Shown piece by piece: positions 50,206 to 61,315 of a DNA stretch of 64,000 nucleotides. Positions within the stretch are counted from its first letter, which is position 1. Each line of letters starts with the position of its first letter. A program made the position numbers and the translations under genes. The notes under the pieces were generated by a model. The model was not told where the DNA came from. It searched no databases and was given only the letters and a program-made list of their open reading frames with translations. This DNA comes from Gymnopilus junonius (lineage: Eukaryota; Basidiomycota; Agaricomycetes; Agaricales; Galerinaceae), in contig JADNYJ010000163.1 of NCBI GenBank assembly GCA_015501075.1, positions 1 through 64,000 on the forward strand, in the 5' to 3' direction.

Positions 50206-50980
50206 CTAAGCCAGGTACTGCTGCCAGTACCTTCTTGCAAGACTCTTGAACACGACGAAGCGTTTGAGAGCCAGCTTTCGAAATTCCGTGTCCGCCATTC
50301 CATCGCTGATCCGCCTTTGACTCTGTGCCGCCGCAACGATGACGCACTTCAACACCCGAGTTGGTGACGTTGGATACTGAGCGGTCTTGACAGCATCGCT
50401 CAATTCTCTGGTGACAGGAACAAGGTAGAAAGTGGGGGTGGCGCCCAACATGGAGATGCAGGGGACAGTCGTAACCTTCTAGGACAGATTGGCCCCTCGC
50501 TGCGCGCTTTATGTTGTTAAATTGAAACGCTGCGATCGCCTCTGCCGCCACCTGCGCCTCGGCGTCGGGCTTGTTAAAGAGTGTCTGATCCTTGATGAGT
50601 ACGAGTAGTACAGTGATGGGGCAATAGATAACGCATCCGTCTGCTTGAGCAGCCCGAATCTCGCTGCAGAGGGCGAGAGGTATACTGTAGTGGGTGGCCA
50701 CAGTGGCATGTCATTCATTGAAGCCCAGGAGTTTGAGAGTCGCAACGGCAAAGTCATCGAGATCAAGGTAGCCTAGGTAGTCTGTCGTGGCCTCTGAGAG
50801 ATCGGGGTCTTCCGCATTAGGTGAGGTGAGGATGGCGGGATCAAGATGGTCGAGCGACGGGTCTGCATTGGATCGGAAAAAAAAATCTGGGGAGGTTGGT
50901 GTAATGGAAATGTTGTAAGCGAGCAGTTCAGCGTCCGTCCAATCGCTGCCGGACTTTGCAGAGCGAATAGGCTGAGCCAT
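50206..50980 (-). CDS. Uncharacterised Agaricomycete family protein, decayed
   Basis: A member of a multi-copy Agaricomycete family without known function, recognised from its blocks. The N-terminus is MAQPIRSAKSGSDWTDAELL, followed by LDDFAVATLKLLGFNE. Then come the blocks VATHYSIPLALCSEIRAAQA, VIYCPITVLLVLIKDQTLFN, EAQVAAEAIAAFQFNN, PCISMLGATPTFYLVPVTRE and FRKLALKRFVVFKSLARRYW. An in-frame TGA at 50711-50713 sits directly after LLGFNE, where I expect arginine in relatives. A one-base break near 50480 separates the last two blocks. It is therefore likely a pseudogene. It lies between two dispersed-repeat copies and upstream of the 7TM gene, divergently. Kinship with the mobile-element gene downstream is not visible. 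Confidence 0.55.
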
Positions 50981-51767
50981 GGCAGCGATTGTTGGTGGAA
51001 ATCGATATCACATTGGAAGAGATAGGGGCATCACCATCAGGAGATCCTAGTGCTTTGCGGTGATCTAGCTATGTCGAAATCCCATCGCTACTATTGTTGA
51101 TCGAGAGTTTGAAACGATGGGGAGTTTGATGCAAAATTTCCTCTCATATTTGGCCTCCACAAAAATTCACATAAATACTATAGCATACTGCCTACCCTAT
51201 TATGTACTTTGTGTCTTGATGTCTTCATTCGACTGATGGCAGGCATCCCTACTTTCTATCAAATGAAGATGGTAATTGTTCGTCAGGTCGCTTTCAACTG
51301 ATTCACCACGCTGAAGATCGAAGCTGAAGCGCTGAAAGCTGAGGAACATGCCAACTATCACAGAGCACTGCCGCTGAGCATGGCCTCTCATAAAGATGGA
51401 GGGAAACGTCGCGGTGCTAGTCATATGCTCTTGGCCTACCGTTTGAGGCATAAATATGGCACCTCTTTACTCCCAGCTTCCGGTGTAAAGTCTGGGGTCG
51501 GCTGACCTTTTATGCCCAAATGAGTGCCCCATTCTCTTTAAAAGTGACAAGAAGTTGATGAGTAAATTGATACTACTTGTTTTAGGATTATGAATAGCTT
51601 CTCTCAGACTTTGAGGCGTCTTGATGACCCCATCTGCTCCAGATGTAGGATAATAATAAAAATACAGAGATAGATCATCACCCAACCGCCTTCACTGGGT
51701 AAAAGAGAATGGGATCGCCGCTTTATAAGATATTGTGCCAAAAATCCCAGGTTCGCACGTCTCCGCC
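50981..51767. other. Intergenic between divergent genes
   Basis: A T/A-rich region. TTATAAGA at 51723-51730, 45 bases before the 7TM start, could be a TATA element. Nothing else is seen. Confidence 0.45.
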
Positions 51768-53043
51768 ATGTCCAGTCCTTCCTTGGACCCAGTCGAAGAA
51801 GCAATTATCAATGCAAGTCTCAATGGCCAGCTACTGGGCAACTTGCTATTCGGTAGGTGTATCTCGCCCCTGGGGCTGTCCATCTTCTGACGATGGTGTA
51901 CCTTAGGCGCATATTCAGCAGTATACTTTTATACGTTATATATGTACAGTGAGTTCATTTTAGTTTCGAGCAATACAACTAAGTGATGACGGCACATTAC
52001 CAACAGCAAGGAGGAAATCGGCCAGGAACTGGCTTGTGATTGGCGGCATTTCCTTGTCATATATCGCATATTTGCTCCAAATCAGTATTGAATGGGCGTT
52101 TGTCAAGGTCGCGCTGATCAATCATGGAGAGACTAGAGTGTCAACCTTTCTTGAGACCTTCGCTGCACGCGAGCCAAGGGGGTGCTTTGCATACGAGGTC
52201 ACGCTCTTTGTGATGGCGCCCGTCGCTGATGCGCTCATGGTGAATTTTCCTTAGTATAAGCGGCTTTTGAAGGCTTTACTTACAGATCATTGACATACAG
52301 ATATGGCGCTGCTACTTAATTTGGAACCGCTCAATTCGTATCATATTGATTCCCAGTTTCCTCCTCTTCTGCGAGATCGGTATGCTGTACGATTTTTTTC
52401 ATCTCGCTAACCGGTTATTGATTTCCCAATAGTGCTAGATCTCTCCATCATAGGTGTTCTATCCAGAGCGGACTTCATTCAAACACATGCTGCACATAAC
52501 CTCCTCGGCAGTGCGATTTTCGTAACTTTTTTGACGACATTGGTGTCCACAGTCCTTATCGCATATCGGGTCAATGCCCTGGCCAAAGAGGAAGTTTCTC
52601 GTGGAACAAGAGCGCTGATTAAACATGTTCTTGAAATCCTCCTGCAATCAGCGGCGGCATATTGTCTTGTCAGCCTCGCAGCTGTGATCTCCGTCACTCT
52701 TGCAACCATCGTTAACGACTCATTAACAATGCACACTGCCGTATTGTACGCCAACCAGGAGTATGTCATTAACCTCTGGGCTTTCACTGCGGTAAGTTTC
52801 TCTTACTTTTAGCTTGGGGGTGTGCTATTTCTTATTGTCGATCAGGGTATCGCACCGACTATTATGGTTGCCCGCCTAGTGATTGGACCTGAACACGACG
52901 TCGTGAATTCATCAACGGCCAATGTCAGGAATGCAGTTCCACACGCACACTTTGGCATCACAATCAGCCACGAGGATGGGTACGGAAGGCATGATGGAAA
53001 ATGGCAGCGGCCACTCGTTGGATCCCAAAGACTTGGAGTCTAA
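51768..53043 (+). CDS. Seven-helix membrane protein, Agaricomycete family
   Basis: A member of a large Agaricomycete family of predicted 7-TM proteins of unknown ligand. Six to seven exons join in frame: MSSPSLDPVEEAIINASLNG with LLGNLLFG, then AYSAVYFYTLYMY (TM1). RRKSARNWLVIGGISLSYIA (TM2) follows, with VKVALINHGETRVSTF as a loop. Next come VTLFVMAPVADALM (TM3) and IWRCYLIWNRSIRIILIPSF (TM4). After that are FVTFLTTLVSTVLIAYRVNA (TM5), a long helical region LQSAAAYCLVSLAAVISVTL (TM6), and YVINLWAFTAGIAPTIMVAR (TM7). The C-terminus is hydrophilic (EHDVVNSSTANVRNAVPHAH) and ends GSQRLGV. No breaks are found. The WRCY-W signature after TM3 is typical of the family. Signalling function is unproven. 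Confidence 0.82.
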
Positions 53044-53995
53044 GGAGGAAGGTTTGATTCACATTGCCTAATACAAGTAGCAGGTATTTTTTTCGACCTT
53101 ATATCGGTCTCTGCCTGGAGCAATAGTTGAAAAGGAGTGTAATGTTATGGGCTTGCTTTTTTTGTCGCTACATAATTTATATCTTCCTCTTATCGTTCAA
53201 ATGCTAAGCACAAACCACCATGGCCAACTCGTTTGGCACTTTTCCTCTGTTGCCCTACCTAGCCAAAACAGCGAGCATCAGAACTTTGGCCATTAGCTTT
53301 ATTTCGCTTGTACAAGCTAAAAAAGGTAAAAAAAAAAGGGACGAAGATCTGGCCATCAGAATCCGGGCTCAGATTCCCGAAAAGCGCGCTGACTTTGTAC
53401 CAAACGTTCAGAAAGGCCAGAGCTGAAATGGACCACGAAATTGATTCTCTGTCTCACGAATCGTGGCACAGGAGATGAAACGATGCCAAAATTTGCCATT
53501 ACTGACCATACGACGTACTAAAATTTCGAGGAATTGGCCGAAAAAGCGGAAAAGTTAAAAAGTAAATTGCCGACTTGCTGATGAGGTTAGTGTGCTATTT
53601 CTATTTGATGATTACATTTGATAGACCAATGATCATGAATCCCTTGGAAATCCCCTAGATTTTCTTTTCTCCCTTTACTGTATCAGTTTACTTGGATTAT
53701 CTCACTAAGTAAAGGATTCGACGTGCGTCGTGGTTATTTTTAGTTCGGACGCGTCGCAGTGAACATGCGCATGCGTGCGTGCGTGACGATGATGATGGAA
53801 TCTCGATCACGATCGCGTTATGCAGATTTTTGTTCGGCTCGCTATCCATAGGTGTGGCGGATACTGGACACCGGATACTGGAATATTATGTAATATAATG
53901 CACGTGATACATGTCGCGCTGACCGTCATCTTCGTCCTGATATCTGCCCGCGCCCTCATACACTTTTCCTCTGTCAAAGCGTGCATTCATCAACA
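53044..53995. other. Intergenic with a dispersed repeat, upstream of the mobile element
   Basis: Contains dispersed repeat copy B (53220-53590). Between 53700 and 53995 there are short CG/CA-rich repeats (GCATGCGTGCGTGCGTG near 53770). I could not find a terminal inverted repeat for the downstream element here. Confidence 0.45.
53220..53590 (+). repeat. Dispersed repeat, copy B
   Basis: Matches copy A (49500-49710) at several ordered blocks. Its centre has the palindrome GCTTGTACAAGC, and near its end is AAAAAGCGGAAAAGTTAAA, the approximate reverse complement of a block in copy A. This looks like a MITE or SINE-sized repeat. Confidence 0.5.
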
Positions 53996-56900
53996 ATGGA
54001 CAATAGTGACCTCAATGAAACATTTAGCGATATTTTTCAGCAAGAAATCGGCGAAGCGATGGACCTGGACACCACATATGGGCTTGGTGAAGAATTTGAA
54101 ATGGATGCAGTCCTTCCGGTGGGTTCGGTGGCCTCTCCTTTGATGTGAGGATGTTCAAATACAAACTGGAAGATATTATTAACATCAGAATCCTCTTCCA
54201 GACCATCTGCTCCACCAGCAGATCCATATTTTCCCATTAGCTGTCAAATGGAAGCAGGTAAGCAAACTGGTTCATTTCCATTGTTAATCTTATCTACTGA
54301 CTATTTCCCTCCAGATACGGCATGCAGCTCAGGAGCCATGTCGACACCTGGATTTGTGCTCCCACCACTTCCGAGCTCGTCCTTCCCATCACCACCTCAT
54401 CCATCGACAGAAACACCTGAGCCACAACAGACGGCATCTGTTGTGGCAACAGTTAACCCCTCACATGTCCAACTCCCTCCAAAACGTGGACGGCCACCAG
54501 GATCAAAGAAGCAGCCCGCAATTGGGCCTTGTCGTCCTGTTGGTCGCCCACGCGGATCTGGCCCAAAACAACGTGCAAAGGCTGCAGAGGCTTTGCTCAG
54601 GCAAGGTGGCTTGCCCAGCCCGCAGAAGAAACGTCCTGTAGGACGACCACGAAAGGGTGGCACAGCGAGAGGTGGTGCAGATGATAGAAGCCTCGTTTCC
54701 ATTGAGTTTGGCAAACTCGTAAGTTATTTCGCTATTTTTTTGCCTTTTTATTTCTAATATGGCTTGTTAGGTTGTTCCGGGCTCGCATCAACAGCCCCGA
54801 CGTCAGTCTGCACCAGCTGCTACTCACAGCCCATCAGCAACATCATTTGCTTTGCTACGCAGCTCATCCCTACTGTATACAAAGCATGCAACAGGTGCAT
54901 TTTATTACAAAAATGTTTTGAATAAACTGATCAAATTTAAATAGGTCATGTCCCTGCTGTACCCCTGCCTCCTACACTATCCCATCCACCATGCTCCCGA
55001 CCACTGTCCTTGCCAGAGGCAGAGGCTGCCATTCGATGTATTGTACCTGAAGAGGACCCGCAATGTCCTGTGGATCTGGGTGATGATGAGGGCGAGTTTC
55101 AGCTATGTGGTGAGGAGGATGACCTAACAGTAGAGGGTGATGAGGCTGGCGATGAATGCGACCCCGCTGTGGAAGATATTAGCGGACCTCAAGGACATTC
55201 ATTACCACCATGGCTCCTTGACGAGTTCAGAGCCAAGGTTGTGGACTGCAGCAAGCGCGACAGCGACGGCTTGCCGCCACTTTATGCCCACCACCAGACA
55301 TTCTGGTTTCCCCAACCAGCAACATTTTTTTTACTTTGCCATTCCAATAAATCCCTCAGAAACTTTACAATCCCCACTTTTTCTTGTGGGACCCTGAGCT
55401 GTTGTGCTCTAAGGGCATTCCTTGCCCAAAATGCCATCACGTTCTTCAACGACATGGCCACATTTCACACCCATGCCGATGTGTCGATATTGACTGACAT
55501 TTTGGATTATTGGCTTTCACTACCGATGCTCCAAATGTGTTCACCCACTGTCTGGAAAATGTACTGTCACTTTCCAAAGCTGGGACAGCCATATCTTGGC
55601 TGTTCTTCCACCTGAGCTTGCAGCTGAATTCCCTGCTCGCTTGAGTTATTGGAGCGGCATGTCTACAACATTGTTTGGCTGGATGAGGTCATGTTTCCAG
55701 AATGGAATGGGTGCAAAGCCATTTTCTGATGCTCTTCGCATTCAACACCTCCAAAAGTATGATGAAATTGAATTGCAATATTTAGATGTATTGGCTGGTT
55801 TTAAATTAGATGGCTGGGCGGGGCAAACATATAAAGCCTTTTTGCCTTTTGATGATCATAGCCCTGATGGACCTTTTGGCTTCGTTCCTAGTGGGTCATG
55901 GGTGAGAGAGATGTATGACCGCTTTATTGAAGAGCATCACGATGAATTCAATCAACATATGGCTCTGCTCACTGCAGAGATTATTGCTTTGGATCACAGT
56001 CACAAGGTATGGTCGGTTTCTTCTAGTGTACATAACAATTTTACTAATCGCTTTTCAGCTCACAAAGCAGATATACAAAGTCAATGGAAAAGAAGTCTTT
56101 ACAGCCCTTCTGACAGTGACAAATGAAAAGGGGGAAATTCAATCTTGCAATCTTGTTGCAACAAAGTCACATAAGCAGTTCGAATTGGCATTACATGCCA
56201 TACTGAAGTCCCTCCATCTTTACGGCCATCTTCCACCAGGTCTAGCCTTTACTGACAACATCCAGGGAGATAGACAATTTCTCGAGGAATCTTTCCCATC
56301 ACTTCGCGAGGGTGTTGTGCCTGTTGAGAAGTATCCAGACCTTGATCCTCTCCACATCCCGCCTGATGTCATTGTCATCCGAAAAAGTTCTGCAACCACA
56401 ATTGATGATACCATGCGCACAATTATTGATTCTTTACCTAAAGATGATCTGGATGCTAGGATTGTCATTGGGTTTGATTCTGAATGGAATGTTGAAATCT
56501 CTGGTAATGGACATATTTTCCATCGAGGGAAGACAGCTATAATCCAGATTGCCTATGACAATCGAGTTTATATCCTTCAAGTATGATTTCTATATTCAAT
56601 ATCTGCTTCATTGTCTAACATCTTTTCACAGATTGGTGACATGTTGGCAGGCGGAAAGCTGCCTCGCCAACTAGAGATATTACTGTCTCATCCAAGGATT
56701 CTCAAGGCTGGACGCCTTGTCGAGGCTGATCTTCGGTATCTCCAAGATGCTTGTCAATCTCGAGACCCTTTTGTTGGTGCTCTGGATCTGGCAAAATATG
56801 CAAAAGATTGACATGTTATTTCCTCTGCAAGATGTGGCCTGGCTGATCTCTCCGCCATTATTCTCAAGAAGTGACTTAGCAAGAATGTTCCAGAACATGT

Positions 56901-59235
56901 TAGTACTGCCTGGGACTCTGAGGAGCTCACTCACAACCAACTTGAGTATGCTGCCTGTGATGCATGGGCCTGTCTCAAAATTTATGAAAAGCTTTCTTGC
57001 ATTGATCTTCCTCAGCCTTTGTCATCAAGCCTGTTCCCTCAACCTCTGTATTGCTTTACAGCTCAGACAACACCAAGGTCATTGCCCATGGACTGATCTC
57101 CAGTCATACTGGTGATGAGATTTTTGACCATATAAACATTACACGGACACGGACAGTCATTGATGTTATTGATGTTTAGTCCCAGGAGCCATTATAACAA
57201 CTCACCATAAACAGCTCTCGAGGCATTTGGAAAGCCACTTTCTCAGTTGTTTGCTTGCATCCCATGTTCGTGTCTTCCCATGGCAAGCTCTTCCAGCAGA
57301 GGATCTTTCATCAAAAGACTGTCAACCATCACAAGGTGTCTCAACCTCAGCTGAAGATTTGTTACCAGGAGATGAAGCTCTATTTGACTCTGAAGCTTTA
57401 TCACTTGGAGACATTATCCTTGATAATTCAAGTACTTCACATCTGCCTGACCCTCCTTCTGATTATCCTCGTGAGGTTGATGAAGGTAGTGTGGCTCAGG
57501 CTGATGCACTGCTCCCACAACCTCCAATTGCATGGGACAACACTTTGCGGAGTCGTGTTTTGAAGGATGTCTTCCATGTTTTCAATATGTTGCAAGTGTC
57601 TTCAGCTCATGGACTTTGAGTGGAATTTGCTCGACAGCTACGAGATGCTATTTTGCGACCTGATGCAGAAGATAAATGCCGTATTTCTGCTTGGGGTTCT
57701 ATGCAGAATCCCCCTCGCACTTTTGAACAGATTCGAGCCTCTCGGCCTGCATGGCTGTGGCAGAGATGCAAAAGAATTATTCCACCTCTACAGGAATTGT
57801 ATCCAGTGGTGCAGGAAGTCTTTCAGACATTTGGACCATTGAAAGATGCAACAACTAGTCTTCCACTATTTAACCACAGCAACTGGAAAACTGCTGGACA
57901 AATTCTTGATCTGATACATGATGGGTTTTTATCTGATCCACCTAGCATAACACTTTATACAAAGATCAGAATTGATGCAAAAGCTGGTGGTCTTCCAATT
58001 TATAGATGTTCCTGTGGAACTAACTTCACAGAAGGTGGTGTACATACTCACTTGTGAACACACCTTCCATCATCTGGCACATCTGTTCGACATACTCATG
58101 CATGCATTTTGGATTTTGTATTGTGCCATAATCTGAAGGTGTGTTTTTATTGGTCTGTCCAAAGTGACCAATGCTGATTTGGTCATTGAATTCAACAGGT
58201 TGGGACATTCAATAGCATTGGTCAACATTATCGTGGCCATTATTCCATTTGGCTCATTAACAAGAAACAAGAGTGAATGGTTTTTCTTGAAGATGTTTTG
58301 AAAAACCCAGTACAGATCTCTAACTGGGTCAATGGAAATCTTTATATGCCAACAACTGAGAGAATTGGTATTCTCCCTGTCCCTGATTCAATCTGTTTTG
58401 ACAGTGGTATGGGTGAGTATAACCCAGCACTTGATGGTAAACAGCAGCACTGCTTTCTTGCCAAAATGCAAGGAACATGGAAGCCTGTTCTGCCTGTCCA
58501 TACAGATGCAGAAAAGAATTTGTTTCATTTTCTCATGCAGTCTAGTGAAGAATTCTGCTCAAAAACAAGAGGTCCAATATGGAAGCCAGCTGTGAAGCTA
58601 TGGAACCGCTATGCAGATGCCAATGATGACATCTTCTACAAGGTAAATTTAAATCTGCTCACTTGATATAAAGTTCTAACTATTTTCCAATCTAGCTTGA
58701 AGAGCAACTTAAAATATATTATACAGAATGGAAGGTCAACTTGAACTCAAAAGAAACATTGTCCTTGACATACGATGCACGAAAGGTCTTGGCAACCACA
58801 TTAAAACACCCAGCCCGATCAACCGCTGTTGTCCCTGTGCCTGAAAAACTTCCCCAAATTCATACAGTCTCAAAGGGCATCTGTACACTTCCAACATTCT
58901 TCCAAACCATACCATCTGCAAACCCACTGCTGCTGCCCATTGCCTCATCATCACAATTTACCCTCGAAATGATCCCACCATCATCAAGCAGCCAGGGACT
59001 GATGCCAAATATAGATGCAGTAGCCGTGAGCAGGGTAAGGGATGAATTCAGTACTATACAACCTAGGAAGAAGGCCAGAAATACACGGACCTGTCGGAAA
59101 TGTGGGGTTGAGGGTTGTCCCGGCCGTCGTCGAGTTGCAGACTGCAAAAACCTGTGCCGGGACTGCAAAAAATTCAACTGCAAGGGAAGAAATTCAAAAA
59201 GATTGAACAAGTCCTGTAGTGAAGGCTGGGATTAG
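53996..59235 (+). mobile_element. Mobile-element gene: AT-hooks, DUF6729-like and DDE-like core, DEDDy exonuclease, Cys-rich tail (decayed)
   Basis: One large gene of a family that is multi-copy in Agaricomycetes and that I associate with DUF6729. The start is MDNSDLNETFSDIFQQEIGE. Three AT-hooks follow (KRGRPPGSKK, PVGRPRGSG, PVGRPRKGG). The DUF6729-like part has LPPWLLDEFRAK, FLWDPELLCSKGIPCPKCHH, HYRCSKCVHPLSGK and AVLPPELAAEFPARLSYWSG. A putative RNase-H/DDE core contains TAEIIALDHSHK and GLAFTDN. A DEDDy exonuclease follows: VIGFDSEWNVE (Exo I), GRLVEADLRYLQDA (Exo II) and QLEYAACDAWACLKIYE (Exo III). Later blocks are FARQLRDAIL, GTNFTEGGVHTHL, YRGHYSIWLIN and WVNGNLYMPTTERIGILPVP. The tail is cysteine-rich (CRKCGVEGCPGRRR, CRDCKKFNCKGRN). 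Six in-frame TGA stops (55495, 56809, 56872, 57617, 58055, 58274) and several one-base breaks in T runs make this copy inactive as sequenced. Element ends were not found. Confidence 0.75.
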
Positions 59236-59358
59236 TTAGTTATGCACATTTAATACATAAATTAAAGCATACCTAGCACCAGGGATTGGAAGGTTTGAAC
59301 GTGATGTTGAGAAAGATGGCTCACATCCAATATGATGGTAAGGACCAGAGAACATCTC

Positions 59359-59387
59359 CATAGATTTGATGGATCATCAAATCTATG
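59359..59387. repeat. Perfect 13-bp inverted repeat with 3-base loop
   Basis: The left arm CATAGATTTGATG (59359-59371) is the exact reverse complement of CATCAAATCTATG (59375-59387), with GAT between. No poly-T follows, so it is not an obvious terminator. Confidence 0.9.
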
Positions 59388-59775
59388 CGAGTATCCACCT
59401 CCCCATTTGTATTTGAACTGAAAATTCGCAAGAAAAGGGTCCTGGTTCACTTCCGGAATGATGGACAGGTCATCTAAACGAGTATCCAGCACCGGATCAA
59501 TGCTGAGCTCGAACCAGCTTCCAGGAGGCATCTTCGGCAGGAGACGGATGCACATGATACTCGAAAGCAGGCGGACTGTCAAGAACATTGACGAAAAGAT
59601 AGAGCAAAAGGTGAGTTTCCCTCTTTTCCCTTCTTTCTTCCGATTTTTCGATTTATTATTTTATTTATTTTCCGCCTCCCCACAACAACCAGTATCGAGC
59701 CTTTTGTTCCCCATCTGATTCTTTGAGTTCAATAATCAATTGAGAGCATCGATTATCTGAGACGAAGGTTCCTTG

Positions 59776-59987
59776 CACTGCTGGCACTGAGTAGTGTTTC
59801 TTGAGGAAACAGTACCTAGGAAACACGTCATATGACTTTTTTTCCACTGTTTTCTTGAGAAACACCGGTCGGCCATACCAAATAGGCAAGGCCGAATGCT
59901 GGTTTCTTGAGAAACACCTAAAAGAAATCAGGTGACGTGTTTCTTTCATGCTGTTTCCCAAAGAAACAGAGGTTGGTGCCAGCAGTG
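59776..59987. mobile_element. MITE, 212 bp, CACTG ends, TTG target duplication
   Basis: The left end CACTGCTGGCAC and right end GTGCCAGCAGTG form a perfect 12-bp terminal inverted repeat. Similarity continues inward: left GTTTCTTGAGGAAACAG versus the reverse complement of the right, GTTTCTTTGGGAAACAG. The element is flanked by TTG on both sides (59773-59775 and 59988-59990), a 3-bp target duplication. Internal subterminal palindromes such as GTTTCTTGAGAAAC recur. It has no coding capacity. CACTG ends with a 3-bp duplication resemble the CACTA/Mirage/Chapaev group, which is an inference. Confidence 0.85.
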
Positions 59988-60108
59988 TTGCAGACATCAC
60001 AATCACCGAGAACCCTTTACTCAAAGAATCAAGGATCGGTATGTCCTCTTCATTTGAATTCTGAAGGGTCGGATCACTGAATTTGAGAGGTTATACAGTA
60101 GAAAGAAA

Positions 60109-61315
60109 ATGGCTGAAGATAATGGTGGGCACTTTTTCGTTTAGATTAGGGATTTTTCGTTGGCGTATTGACGTTCTTTTTGTGCACTTTAGTTCTTATC
60201 GGTGTTATTGGAGGAAGCGGGCTGTATCACCTCGATAATCTGACTTTTGTGTGAGACGACCACGATCAAGTTTATCTTCTTTTTTTCCCGACCCTTCTAA
60301 CCTGATCTGACAGCAAATCAGTGAACCCTGAAACAGTACGTCCTCACTCATCTCAGTTTCCTCAAACCCTCATCGTATTCACCCACACAATTCTAACCAG
60401 CCATGGGGATTCCCCAGCTCACCGATAACCATCTCCTCCCTCCCCTCCGGCACCAAAGTCGCCTTCGTAGCGCGGCATGGCGTCGGGCACTTCATCAACC
60501 CCTCCAACGTGCCCTCCCGAGCCAACATCGCCGCGCTCAAATCCCTCGGCGTACGCGTCATCCTCGCCTTCTCCGCCGTCGGCTCCCTGCGCGAGGAGAT
60601 CAGCCCTGGCTCCTTCGTCCTGCCTAACCAGATCATCGACAGGACGAAAGGGATCAGGCCGGCGAGTTTCTTTGCGGATACGACGATCGTGGCGCATACG
60701 ATGTTCGGGGACCCGTTTAGTAATAAGCTGGTGAAGTGGTTGGAGCCGAGGGTGAGGAGGGTGTTGGAGGAGGGGAAGGAGGGGGAGAAGAGGAAGTTGT
60801 TCACGGAGAAGTGTATTGTGTGTATGGAGGGCCCGCAGTTCTCGACGAGGGCGGAGAGTCAGATGTATAGACAGTGGGGAGGGGATTTGATTAATATGAG
60901 TGTGCTTCCTGAGTCCAAGTTGGCTAGGGAGGCTGAGTTGAGGTGATTATGTTTATATTATTTTTCGGACTTGAAGCTGATATGTTATATGTTAACTAGC
61001 TACGCGCTCATCGCTACTGCGACAGACTACGACTCTTGGAGACCCCACACTGAATCCGTCACTGCCCTTGAGGTGTTCAAGACCCTCAAGGAGAACGCGG
61101 AGACTTCGCGCCGCGTCGCTGCTACTATCCTAGATGAGCTCCAACAAGCTGTGACAGGCAAGGACGCTGATCTCTTTTTGGAGGAGAAGGGGGCCATGAA
61201 GTTCAGCATCATGCCAAGGTCGGTGAGGCAGAAGCAGGAGGATAGGGACAAGTTGGCGTTTATCCTGCCAGAGTATTTTGCGGGTGAGGAGACGGTGGAT
61301 GTTAGCTCTGCCTGA
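60109..61315 (+). CDS. MTAP: S-methyl-5'-thioadenosine phosphorylase
   Basis: Phosphorolytic cleavage of 5'-methylthioadenosine to adenine and methylthioribose-1-phosphate, the first step of methionine salvage (yeast Meu1). Exon 1 is MAEDN, spliced to [20 protein letters not shown]. Two short introns lead to [10 protein letters not shown]. The core has [79 protein letters not shown] and [20 protein letters not shown]. The last exon begins [20 protein letters not shown]. The GGSG phosphate loop, RHG and [11 protein letters not shown] are family signatures. No break is found. The C-terminus is about 40 residues longer than the bacterial enzyme and ends [10 protein letters not shown]. The start is fixed by the splice into the GGSG loop. 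Confidence 0.95.

Larger units (their letters stand above)
59236..60108. other. Intergenic, element to MTAP, with a palindrome and a MITE
   Basis: Contains a perfect hairpin (59359-59387) and a 212-bp MITE (59776-59987). Open frames on the minus strand (59262-59588, 59665-60024) show no known motif and I leave them out. Confidence 0.55.

Noticed and set aside
53810..54150. Open frame starting 53820 before the element gene
   Set aside because: It has no family motifs and overlaps the better-supported first exon in another frame.
59262..59588. Minus-strand ORF of 108 residues
   Set aside because: No recognisable domain, and it spans the perfect hairpin. Most likely non-coding.
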